Positions 8,151 to 16,774 of a stretch of DNA of 64,000 bases are shown here, piece after piece (positions within the stretch are counted from its first letter, which is position 1; each line of letters opens with the position of its first letter). Origin of the DNA: Candidatus Peregrinibacteria bacterium CG10_big_fil_rev_8_21_14_0_10_36_19 (GTDB lineage: Bacteria; Patescibacteriota; Gracilibacteria; UBA1369; LOWO2-01-FULL-3); the NCBI GenBank assembly GCA_002772535.1, contig PFDP01000015.1, positions 44,903 to 108,902 on the forward strand, given 5' to 3'. Position numbers and translations under genes: made by a program. A model generated the notes under the pieces. That model searched no databases and had not been told where the DNA came from. It was given only the letters and a program-made list of their open reading frames with translations.

Positions 8151-10388
8151 ATGAGCAAAATATTAGAAAATTTAAATCCAGCACAACTTGAGGCAGTAAC
8201 ACATTACACTGGTCCACTTTTGGTTATTGCTGGTGCCGGATCTGGAAAAACACGAGCATTAACACATAGAATAGCTTATCTAATTGAAGAAAGGGGGGTG
8301 AGCCCTTGGAACATTTTGGCAGTTACTTTTACAAATAAAGCTGCTGCGGAAATGAAACATCGTTTAACTAAACTTTTATCAAGACAAGATGAGCTGGCTG
8401 TTTTGGAAGGTTTTGGAGATATTTTGGCGATGGGTGAGGTTGAAAAAATTGTTGATCAAAACTTACCAACGGTTGGAACTTTCCACTCAATTTGTGTACG
8501 CATTTTAAGGAAGCATATTCAGTACCTTGATTACGAAACTTCTTTTGCAATTTATGACACTGCCGACCAGCAAATTTTGGTTAAAAGAATAATGACCGAA
8601 ATGTTAATTGACCCAAAAAAAATAAATCCAAAAGCCGTGTTGGCACATATTTCTAATGCTAAAAATCAACTAATTGCACCCGATGATTATGCCCAATTCG
8701 CCAGTGATTATTTTAACGATAAAGTAGCAGAAATTTACCCTAGATATCAGAGAGCTCTCAAAAAAAGTAATGCTCTGGATTTTGATGATATCATTATGAA
8801 AACTGTGGAACTTTTTCAAACTTTTCCAAATATTCTCGAACTTTACCAAGAGAAATTTAAATTTATTTGTGTAGACGAGTATCAAGATACAAACCATGCT
8901 CAATACACTCTTATAAAAATGTTGGCCGATAAATATAAAAATCTTTGTGTGATTGGAGATGCTGATCAGAGTATTTATAGCTGGCGTGGAGCTACAATAC
9001 AAAACATCTTGGATTTTGAAAAAGATTATCCGGATTGTAAGGTTGCACTCTTGGAAGAAAATTATCGATCCACACAGATAATCCTAGATGCAGCGAATGC
9101 TATCATTGAAAAAAATGATAATAGAAAGGAAAAGAAACTTTGGACTCAAAAAGGTGAAGGAGAAAAACTAGTACAGTGGATTTGTGATAACGAAAGGCAT
9201 GAAGGACAAATGGTTGCACAAGAAATCGAGAGACTTTTAATAGGGAGCGAATATCCTATCTATAATGACTTTGTTGTTTTGTATAGAACAAACGCCCAAT
9301 CTCGTGTTATGGAAGAAGTTTTTTTAAGACATGGAATTCCATATAAAATAGTTGGTGGTATTAAATTTTACGAGCGTAAAGAAGTAAAAGATATATTGGC
9401 TTATTTAAGACTTATTCAAAATCCTTCCGATATTGTAAGTTTGCTGAGAATAATAAATGTTCCAAGTAGAAAAGTTGGTGCTAAAACACTTGAGTCATTA
9501 CAAAATTTTGCAGTACGAAATAATATTTCACTTTTTAATGCCATGCTTTTAGTGAATGAAAATCCTGATTTTTCACCAGCAAAAGCAGAACAAATAAATA
9601 AATTCGTTCACTTAATAAGAGATCTTCAAAAATTAAATGGGGAATGCTCAGCATCTGCGATGATTAAACATGTGCTTTCTGATACTGGTTATAAAACCAT
9701 GTTAAATGATGGAAGTGTGGAAGGTGAGGCAAGATTGGAAAATATTAAAGAACTTATTTCTGTTTCTCAAAAATATGACAAACTCGAAGCTGGAATGTCT
9801 TTAAATATTTTCCTGGAAGAAGTGAGTTTGATTTCTGATCTCGATAGTATGGATCAAACAGATAATGCGGTAACTCTTATGACGATTCATTCAGCAAAAG
9901 GACTAGAATTTCCTTATGTATTTTTGGTTGGACTAGAAGAAGGTATTTTCCCACATAGCAGAAGCTTATTAAATAGAGAAGAATTGGAAGAAGAAAGGCG
10001 TTTAATGTATGTAGCTATGACGCGAGCAATGGAAAAACTATATCTTCTTCATACACGCAGTCGTACGCTTTATGGCGAATCTAAAAGCAATGCGCCGTCA
10101 CAATTTTTGGCAGATCTAACTGATGATCATGTTGAAAGAAACTTTGGCGGAAATTCAACTCGTAAACACATATCTGTTGCTGAAATGGATAAAACTCCTA
10201 TCCCAATTGAGTTAGATAAAGGTGTTGATACTGATTTGTCTTCCGGTGATAGAGTGATGCATAACGCCTTTGGAGCAGGAATAGTTGTAAATATTACTGG
10301 AGGGGTTATTACAATTGCATTTGAAGATTCACGAGTTGGTGTAAAAAAATTAGCCCTATCGGTTGCTCCTCTTAAAAGAATTTCTTAG
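8151..10388 (+). CDS. UvrD/PcrA-family DNA helicase
   Basis: LNPAQLEAV, AGAGSGKTRALTHRIAYLI, VDEYQDTNHAQ, GDADQSIYSWRGA, TIHSAKGLEFPYVFLVGLEEGIFPHSRS. Confidence 0.95.
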   Translation: MSKILENLNPAQLEAVTHYTGPLLVIAGAGSGKTRALTHRIAYLIEERGVSPWNILAVTFTNKAAAEMKHRLTKLLSRQDELAVLEGFGDILAMGEVEKIVDQNLPTVGTFHSICVRILRKHIQYLDYETSFAIYDTADQQILVKRIMTEMLIDPKKINPKAVLAHISNAKNQLIAPDDYAQFASDYFNDKVAEIYPRYQRALKKSNALDFDDIIMKTVELFQTFPNILELYQEKFKFICVDEYQDTNHAQYTLIKMLADKYKNLCVIGDADQSIYSWRGATIQNILDFEKDYPDCKVALLEENYRSTQIILDAANAIIEKNDNRKEKKLWTQKGEGEKLVQWICDNERHEGQMVAQEIERLLIGSEYPIYNDFVVLYRTNAQSRVMEEVFLRHGIPYKIVGGIKFYERKEVKDILAYLRLIQNPSDIVSLLRIINVPSRKVGAKTLESLQNFAVRNNISLFNAMLLVNENPDFSPAKAEQINKFVHLIRDLQKLNGECSASAMIKHVLSDTGYKTMLNDGSVEGEARLENIKELISVSQKYDKLEAGMSLNIFLEEVSLISDLDSMDQTDNAVTLMTIHSAKGLEFPYVFLVGLEEGIFPHSRSLLNREELEEERRLMYVAMTRAMEKLYLLHTRSRTLYGESKSNAPSQFLADLTDDHVERNFGGNSTRKHISVAEMDKTPIPIELDKGVDTDLSSGDRVMHNAFGAGIVVNITGGVITIAFEDSRVGVKKLALSVAPLKRIS

Positions 10389-10421
10389 ACTTTTCATTTC
10401 TTAATATATATACTCATCTCC

Positions 10422-11642
10422 ATGATAGAACAAAAACCTCATCCTTTTATTTTTGCTACTGTTATTGCTGCCGTAAGTTTTCTTTTTGGTTGGCAAGCAA
10501 CATCATTTGGCTATATTGAGCCAACTAAACTCTTTGCTTCTGATAGTGTTGTTGATACTCGTTTTCAGGAAAATATTGCAGATGCGGTAGATATGGATCT
10601 ATTTTGGCTTGTTTGGAAGGAGTTAGAGAAAAAGTATGTAAATTTAGAAGCAACAGATGAAAAAGGAAAAGTTTATGGTGCTGTTAAAGGATTGGTTGAT
10701 GCATATGGTGATCCATACACCGCATTTATGACACCAGATGAAAGTAAAAGCTTTAGTGAGAGTTTGGAGGGTACTCTTGAAGGAATTGGAGCTGAGCTTG
10801 TAGTAGAAGATCAAATGCTCACAATTGTTTCACCTTTGAGGGATAGTCCAGCTGAAAAAGCAGGACTACTTCCTGGTGATATCATTTACAAAATTGAAGA
10901 TGAAATTGCGAGTGATATGTCTTTGTTTGATGCCATTACAAAAATTAGAGGTGAAAAAGGCACAACTGTGAACCTTACAATAGTTCGTGAAGGAGTTGAA
11001 AAACCATTTGAGGTTTCAATTGTGCGTCAAAATATAAACATAGATAGTGTAACTTCTGAAAAACTTGATGGAGATATCGCATACCTTAGTGTTAACCAAT
11101 TTAATGACAAAACAAACGAGCAGTTCGGTGCCGCAATTTCTGAAATGTTATTGGATGAACCTAAAGGTTTGATAGTGGATTTAAGATACAACAGTGGCGG
11201 ATATCTTGATGTGGCTGTAGAAATTCTTTCTTACCTTTTAGATAAAGGTAAGGATGCTGTAATAATCAAAGAAAGAGGAAAAGAAGATACTATACTAAAA
11301 ACAAATGGTAACCCTAAGCTTTTAAATGTTCCTTTAGTAGTGCTTATAAATAAAGGCAGCGCATCTGCATCTGAGATTGTTGCTGGCGGAATCCAAGATT
11401 ATAAGCGTGGTGTTATTATGGGCACACAAAGTTTTGGAAAAGGAAGTGTACAGGAAGTGGAAAGTTTTTCTGATGGATCGAGTTTGCGTCTGACTATTGC
11501 CAAATGGTTTACGCCAAAAGGCCGCACTATTGATCATGTGGGTCTTGTGCCTGATATTATTGTTGAACAAAAAGAGTCTGATAAAAATAAAAAGGCTGAT
11601 ACTCAGAAAGAATATGCAGCCAATTATTTAAGAAAACTTTAA
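10422..11642 (+). CDS. S41 family C-terminal processing protease (CtpA-like, PDZ domain)
   Basis: PDZ region EGIGAELVVEDQMLTIVSPLRDSPAEKAGLLPGDII; KGSASASEIVAGGIQDYKRGVIMGTQSFGKGSVQ catalytic Ser/Lys region. Confidence 0.94.
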   Translation: MIEQKPHPFIFATVIAAVSFLFGWQATSFGYIEPTKLFASDSVVDTRFQENIADAVDMDLFWLVWKELEKKYVNLEATDEKGKVYGAVKGLVDAYGDPYTAFMTPDESKSFSESLEGTLEGIGAELVVEDQMLTIVSPLRDSPAEKAGLLPGDIIYKIEDEIASDMSLFDAITKIRGEKGTTVNLTIVREGVEKPFEVSIVRQNINIDSVTSEKLDGDIAYLSVNQFNDKTNEQFGAAISEMLLDEPKGLIVDLRYNSGGYLDVAVEILSYLLDKGKDAVIIKERGKEDTILKTNGNPKLLNVPLVVLINKGSASASEIVAGGIQDYKRGVIMGTQSFGKGSVQEVESFSDGSSLRLTIAKWFTPKGRTIDHVGLVPDIIVEQKESDKNKKADTQKEYAANYLRKL

Positions 11643-11882
11643 TTACATTTCAAGGGCTTTGAGAGCTTTAGAGCCTGTTTCTTGAGCTTGTTCTTTAAGC
11701 TCAGCAAGTAATTCTGGGCTACCCATATCCCAATCCATTGGATTGTGTGATGGATGATTAGATCCTCCGTTGAATTGCGCTAAATGAGCATCACGCTCAA
11801 ACCATGGACTAGGTGCGGCAGTTGAACCTTCATTATATCTTGGCTGTGTACCCATTTTTCCTGGTAAATATCTTCTTGTCAT
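11643..11882 (-). CDS. small hypothetical protein
   Basis: 79-aa ORF in a convergent position, no recognised domain. Confidence 0.5.
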   Translation of the reverse strand: MTRRYLPGKMGTQPRYNEGSTAAPSPWFERDAHLAQFNGGSNHPSHNPMDWDMGSPELLAELKEQAQETGSKALKALEM

Positions 11883-11977
11883 GTTTTTAGGTTAAATTTG
11901 CCTGCGCATTATAAGTATTTTTCTAAAATTGTCAAATTTAATTATTGCAAAAAAATCACAACATATTGTGATAATAC

Positions 11978-12069
11978 TGGCGGAGAGAGGGGGGTTCGAA
12001 CCCCCGCGCCGGCAAAACCGACCTACAGGATTAGCAATCCCGCCCCTTCAGCCACTTGGGTACCTCTCC
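11978..12069 (-). tRNA. tRNA-Ser(GCT)
   Basis: Reverse-complement cloverleaf GGAGAGGTACCCAAGTGGCTGAAGGGGCGGGATTGCTAATCC...GGGGGTTCGAACCCCC...CCGCCA; anticodon loop TTGCTAA; long variable arm. Confidence 0.95.
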
Positions 12070-12153
12070 GCGTTTAAATGCGTGAGTAAATATAGGGAAT
12101 TTTATTATTAAAGTCTAGTTTTGTTTTGATATTTTATTCGCTATAATTTGGAT

Positions 12154-12909
12154 ATGAAAAAAATAATTACTCTAATTTCAATTTTGGCATTGAGCGGCTG
12201 TATGTCTGCAGAAAATGAAGATTCTGTTTCTATAGATGTGCAACAAATTTTACTTTCAGGTGAAACGGTTTCCTTTGATTTTGCGTTGAGCAGAAATGAT
12301 TTGGGCTTGCAAACCCCTGTAAATGAAAGTGATGATGTTATTTACTCCGAAGATCTTCCTGAAGGCTTACAAGTTACAAATATGAGTTTAAATGGTGATT
12401 TTAGTGCTTGTAGCACAGGCTTTACTCCTTACAGATGCGATGCTGATGATTTAAGTGGAGAATATGAATTAGAAGCTATGTTTGCCGATGGTCATCAAAC
12501 TAGATTAAAAATAACACTAGATTTACCTGAAGGATTAGAGGCTCCAGCACTAGTGCAACCAGCTGAAAAACCAAAGAGTGGAGATAAATTGGCGATGGCA
12601 TTTACAGATGTTGGAGCGGATAAATATGAAGTTTCAATAAATCTTTGCGAGGAATATGGTAACGATGGAATTAACCCATGTTTAGAAGGAATTGAATATG
12701 TCCTAAAACGTGCTGATGATGGATCTTTAAGCATAGATGGCAACGCATATACTCCAACTGTTAGTATTACCGATGGAGTGGTTAATTTTAGCTCAGAATA
12801 CCCTCTAAATTACGCACTAGGTGTTGAATATAGAGTTAAGGCTGTTAGTACTGGAAAACGGGCTGGTGTAAAGAATTATATTGAGAATGAGGCTAGTTTG
12901 AGTTTTTAG
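12154..12909 (+). CDS. putative lipoprotein
   Basis: MKKIITLISILALSGCMS: lipobox-type signal peptide; no recognised domain. Confidence 0.75.
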   Translation: MKKIITLISILALSGCMSAENEDSVSIDVQQILLSGETVSFDFALSRNDLGLQTPVNESDDVIYSEDLPEGLQVTNMSLNGDFSACSTGFTPYRCDADDLSGEYELEAMFADGHQTRLKITLDLPEGLEAPALVQPAEKPKSGDKLAMAFTDVGADKYEVSINLCEEYGNDGINPCLEGIEYVLKRADDGSLSIDGNAYTPTVSITDGVVNFSSEYPLNYALGVEYRVKAVSTGKRAGVKNYIENEASLSF

Positions 12910-13010
12910 ACAGTTTTAAAACATAGGCATGGCAAAACGGTGGTATTTTTTGCAATTGAATTTTACATGTGATAAAATCACGTACATAAACTAGTACATA
13001 ATTTATTAAT

Positions 13011-13265
13011 ATGGTTACTATAACAACTACAGATGCCCGATCAAACCTCTTTAATATTGTAAAAAAGACAGCAAAAGGACATGTTCCAACAAAAATATCA
13101 TCCAAAGATGGAAATGTTGTAATGATTTCTGAAAATGATTATGAAAGCCTTCTTGAAACTGCGGAATTATTATCTATTTCAGGTTTGAAAGAATCTATTT
13201 CAAAATCTGATAAAGAGATAGAAAAAGGCGAAGTTTATAATTTTGAAGAAATTTTTAAAGATTAA
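13011..13265 (+). CDS. Phd/YefM-family antitoxin
   Basis: MVTITTTDARSNLFNIVKKTAKGHVPTKISSKDGNVVMISENDYESLLETAELLS; overlaps the downstream toxin start by one base. Confidence 0.85.
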   Translation: MVTITTTDARSNLFNIVKKTAKGHVPTKISSKDGNVVMISENDYESLLETAELLSISGLKESISKSDKEIEKGEVYNFEEIFKD

Positions 13266-13522
13266 TGAAAAGATATAAAATTTATTTCACAAAACAGGCT
13301 AAAAAGGATATAGAAGCCCTTTCTCCAAAGTTAAAAGCAAAGCTTAAGGATGTTTTATTGGAAGTTGTGTGTGTAGATCCGTTTTGCGGAAAAAAACTTT
13401 TAGGTGAATTAAAGGGTAATTATTCTTACCGTTTGGATTTAAAAAATCGTATTGTCTATAGTGTGAAAAACAAAGAAAAAGTTATTTATATCAAAAGAGC
13501 AAAAACCCATTATGGGGATTGA
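13265..13522 (+). CDS. RelE/YoeB-superfamily toxin
   Basis: MKRYKIYFTKQAKKDIEALSPKLKAKLKDVL...GNYSYRLDLKNRIVYSVKNKEKVIYIKRAKTHYGD. Confidence 0.85.
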   Translation: MKRYKIYFTKQAKKDIEALSPKLKAKLKDVLLEVVCVDPFCGKKLLGELKGNYSYRLDLKNRIVYSVKNKEKVIYIKRAKTHYGD

Positions 13523-13534
13523 TTGTAGGTGGCG

Positions 13535-13700
13535 GAGAATAGTGAACTAAGATTTTTGCATTTTTTCATTACCGTGTTTGGAGATTACGCCGTGGTAGCT
13601 CTTATGTACTTTCAGGCTTCTTCTTTCATGCAAAGCCTTGTTTGTAAAAGAACACTTTACGGTAGCCCGCCCTGAGGCGGGTTACTTTTCACCGCTTAAT
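13535..13700. ncRNA. candidate structured non-coding RNA, family and strand unknown
   Basis: Intergenic; nested complementary pairs TACCGT (about 13570)/ACGGTA (about 13660), AGGCTT...AAAGCCT, GTAGCCCGCC-CTGA-GGCGGGTTAC, and GCGG/CCGC at the ends. Confidence 0.3.
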
Positions 13701-13733
13701 TGATTACATCCAAAAAAAAATTTTGTAAAAAAA

Positions 13734-13755
13734 GACCCCGCCTTAAGGCGGGGTC
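13734..13755. terminator. GC-rich hairpin, probably an intrinsic terminator
   Basis: GACCCCGCC-TTAA-GGCGGGGTC perfect 9-bp stem with 4-nt loop; T-rich after it on the minus strand. Confidence 0.75.
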
Positions 13756-13803
13756 AAAGAGAAAATAAAAATTAAAGAAAGCTAAAGTTCAAAGACCAAG
13801 TCT

Positions 13804-14685
13804 TTAGCCCCTTAGCCAGAGCACCGCGCCACGAAAATCATCCCGAAAGTCCGCATCAGCGCTGTAGACGTTAGCGTTCCCACGATCAGGAGAGAAGTCC
13901 ACGACACGCACATCAGCGTCATCAGATACGTTGTCAGGGCATTCAAGCATTGCTTCTCGCCATGCGTTTCTATTTGGACTCGCTACATAATCCTCGCCAG
14001 TAACAGCCTCAGAAGCAGCTACAAGACCTCTTTTGTTGTAGTCTGGTGCATCCGCTGGAACATGATACCCAACAGCTTTTGCACATTGTTCTCCTTCTTC
14101 AAGTTGAGCCTCAGGATGAAATGCGAGCCTTAGTTCACCCTTTTTATTCACGATTGCATTCACAATTTCTGAACTCCTTTGACGGATAGCAAGTTCACCG
14201 TTTTCATATACTCCAACCAAACAAGCACCTTTGCCCTCTTGATCGCCTGTGAGCTTTGATAATTCTACAGCCTTTTTCAAGAGAGACGCTTCATTAGCCA
14301 GCAATCTTCCTTGAACGGCTTCCCATGATTGTCCAGCAGTTTTGTCTTGTTTTAATGCTGCTCGATATCCGTCTTTATCAGCATTTTCATCAATCTGTAC
14401 AATTCCACGAGCAAAATCTTCTCTCATTGCTTCAAGACAGGCTCTTTCTACGTCATTTAGTTTTTCTAAAGCCTCATTATTGGCTGGTGCTTGCGCAGTA
14501 TTCACGTCATTTGGAACTACCGATGCAGCCTCGCTATTGGCTTGAAATTGTGCTTGAAGTTCTGCTAAAACAGCGCGCAATACTTCTTCCCTTGGAGGGT
14601 CGCCATCTCTCACTTGAATGTTATTAATTTTTGCTCGGGCAATATCATCTACAGTAGCGCATTCTTGTTGTCGTCTATCTGACAT
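13804..14685 (-). CDS. hypothetical protein with diversity-generating-retroelement-target-like C-terminus
   Basis: Start taken at ATG 14685 (MSDRRQQECATV) because the longer ORF overlaps tRNA-Ser; C-terminus ASPNRNAWREAMLECPDNVSDDADVRVVDFSPDRGNANVYSADADFRDDFRGAVLWLRG. Confidence 0.65.
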   Translation of the reverse strand: MSDRRQQECATVDDIARAKINNIQVRDGDPPREEVLRAVLAELQAQFQANSEAASVVPNDVNTAQAPANNEALEKLNDVERACLEAMREDFARGIVQIDENADKDGYRAALKQDKTAGQSWEAVQGRLLANEASLLKKAVELSKLTGDQEGKGACLVGVYENGELAIRQRSSEIVNAIVNKKGELRLAFHPEAQLEEGEQCAKAVGYHVPADAPDYNKRGLVAASEAVTGEDYVASPNRNAWREAMLECPDNVSDDADVRVVDFSPDRGNANVYSADADFRDDFRGAVLWLRG

Positions 14686-14809
14686 GATTATGATGTTAAA
14701 TTCTAAGAGCTGATGATAGGTACATTTATGTGGATTGTCAACGTCATTACTTAATATTCGTTCTAACAAAAGAAAACTGCACCCATGTAACTTTTTGGGG
14801 TACAGATAA

Positions 14810-14897
14810 TGGCGGAGAGACAGGGATTCGAACCCTGGGTAGGTTGCCCTACAATAGTTTTCAAGACTATCGCCATCGACCACTCGGCCATCTCTCC
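14810..14897 (-). tRNA. tRNA-Ser(TGA)
   Basis: Reverse complement GGAGAGATGGCCGAGTGGTCGATGGCGATAGTCTTGAAAACTATT...GGGTTCGAATCCC...TCTCTCCGCCA; loop CTTGAAA. Confidence 0.95.
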
Positions 14898-14906
14898 TTA
14901 TTATAT

Positions 14907-15085
14907 TTTTGGCTCACTGCGCTCCAGAACACCTCTTGGTTGCAGAGGCGACTCTTCCGCTTGTTCGCACTCGCGCCGTGCGCTCGTAATTGCTTGCGAG
15001 CAGATTTGAACTTTTTGGCTCACTGCGCTCCAGAGCACCCCCTAAGTTCGGTGGCGACTCTTCCGCTTGTTCGCACTCGCGCCCG
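14907..15085. repeat. pair of ~72-bp direct repeats with a variable middle
   Basis: TTTTTGGCTCACTGCGCTCCAGA[A/G]CACC...GGCGACTCTTCCGCTTGTTCGCACTCGCGCC occurs twice, about 103 bp apart. Confidence 0.9.
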
Positions 15086-15094
15086 AGTAATATA

Positions 15095-16774
15095 TTACAT
15101 TTCTTCTACAACTTCAACACCAAGTAATGCAAGTCCGTTTTTTAGGATTTGACTAGTCGCTTCTACAATCTCTAAACGCTCCTTCTTTTTGGCTTCAGAA
15201 TCAGCTCTAACCACCTGTACACCGTTGTAAAAAGAGTTGAATCTTTGGGCTAATTCGTACAAATAATTTGATAAAATATTAGGCTTATATTCTTGCGCAG
15301 CCATCTCTAATTGCTCCTGGAATTTTGGCAAAAATGATTTAATTAGGCGAATTTTTTCGGCTGCTTCGGGCGGGTCTGGCAAAACATCTTTTGTTGTTTC
15401 CTGTTTTCTTAAAATGCTATGAGAACGAGCATAAGAATATTGAAGGTATGGAGCGCTATTGCCCTCTAGAGAGAGCATACGGTCCCAGTCGAAAGTTATA
15501 TCTGTTGTACGGTTTTGTGAAAGGATGTTGTATTTTACAGCGCCGATTCCGATAATTCTGGCAACTTCTGCAATATTTTGGAGAGATGGATTTTTTTCCT
15601 CAATTATTTTTTTGGCTCTTACTACGGCTTCATCTAAAACTTCGTCTAAAAGAATTACATTCCCCTTTCTGGTACTGGCTTTACCGTCTTTTAAATGCAT
15701 ACGACCAAACCAAACATGCACGCACTCAGTATTGAACCATGGAAACCTAGCTGCAACTTCAAATAGCTGTTTGAAATACAGTGTTTGGGCAATATCCACC
15801 ATGTAAAGTATCTTTTTTGGTTTGAAGGTATCAATACGGTACTTAATTGTTGCAAGATCACGGGTAGAATAAAGCGTTGCTCCATCTTTTTTCTGGATCA
15901 CTAGTGGTGACATGTTTTCATCCTCAAATTCCGCAATATAAGCACCTTCCTCCCCTTCTTTAAATATTTTTTTAGATTTACCTTCCTCAAGAATTGCGGA
16001 CATTTTATCTTCGTAGAAACTTTCTCCTTGGGTGTGGTCGAAATGGATTCCTCCAATTTTATCGTATGTGCTCTGGATTTCTTTAATACTTTCATCTACA
16101 AACCATTGCCAAAGTTCACGGTTTTCTTTATCGCCTTCTTCGAATTTTTTAAATTCTAGACGCCCTGCATCTTCTATTGCTGGATTTTTTTCTACTTCAT
16201 CGTGAAATTTTACATAGAGTTTTAGTAACTCTGATATTGGATCTTTTTCTATTGTGGCTTTTTTGCCCCAAGTTTTGTAGGCATATATAAGTTTTCCAAA
16301 TTGAGTACCCCAATCACCAATATGGTTAATACTTTCGGTGTCGTATCCGAGCTGAGTGTAAATATTGTAAAGTGATTGCCCAATAATAGTAGATAACAAA
16401 TGGTGTACCCCAAGCGGTTTTGCAATGTTTGGAGAACTGTATTCCAAAATTATTTTTTCTTTATTACTTGAAACTTTTGGATACTGATTTTTCTCTTTTA
16501 AAATTCTTTCCAGTTCGCGTTTTTGTGATTCTTCGGAAATGAAAATGTTGATAAAACCTGGTCCGGCGATTTCAATTTTTCCGATAATATTATTGGCAGG
16601 AACTTTATCTATAATTTCTTGAGCAATTATTTGTGGGGCTTTGCCAAGCTCTTTAGAGAGAGTTAATGCTACATTACAAGCATAATCACCATGACTAGGG
16701 TCTGCTGGATATTCAATTTTCACCTCTTTTCCTGAAGCGGCGCTTAATAATTTTTGTAACTCTAATTTAATCAT
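15095..16774 (-). CDS. argS: arginyl-tRNA synthetase
   Basis: EYSSPNIAKPLGVHHLLSTIIGQSLYNIYTQLGYDTESINHIGDWGTQFGKLI; DGKASTRKGNVILLDEVLDEA; DALR domain C-terminus. Confidence 0.96.
   Translation of the reverse strand: MIKLELQKLLSAASGKEVKIEYPADPSHGDYACNVALTLSKELGKAPQIIAQEIIDKVPANNIIGKIEIAGPGFINIFISEESQKRELERILKEKNQYPKVSSNKEKIILEYSSPNIAKPLGVHHLLSTIIGQSLYNIYTQLGYDTESINHIGDWGTQFGKLIYAYKTWGKKATIEKDPISELLKLYVKFHDEVEKNPAIEDAGRLEFKKFEEGDKENRELWQWFVDESIKEIQSTYDKIGGIHFDHTQGESFYEDKMSAILEEGKSKKIFKEGEEGAYIAEFEDENMSPLVIQKKDGATLYSTRDLATIKYRIDTFKPKKILYMVDIAQTLYFKQLFEVAARFPWFNTECVHVWFGRMHLKDGKASTRKGNVILLDEVLDEAVVRAKKIIEEKNPSLQNIAEVARIIGIGAVKYNILSQNRTTDITFDWDRMLSLEGNSAPYLQYSYARSHSILRKQETTKDVLPDPPEAAEKIRLIKSFLPKFQEQLEMAAQEYKPNILSNYLYELAQRFNSFYNGVQVVRADSEAKKKERLEIVEATSQILKNGLALLGVEVVEEM

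Noticed and set aside
13530-13700. DGR template repeat next to the putative variable region
   Set aside because: No alignable similarity to 13804-13930 by eye.
14907-15085. CRISPR array
   Set aside because: Only two repeat copies with about 103-bp period, long composite constant blocks and no cas genes in the window.
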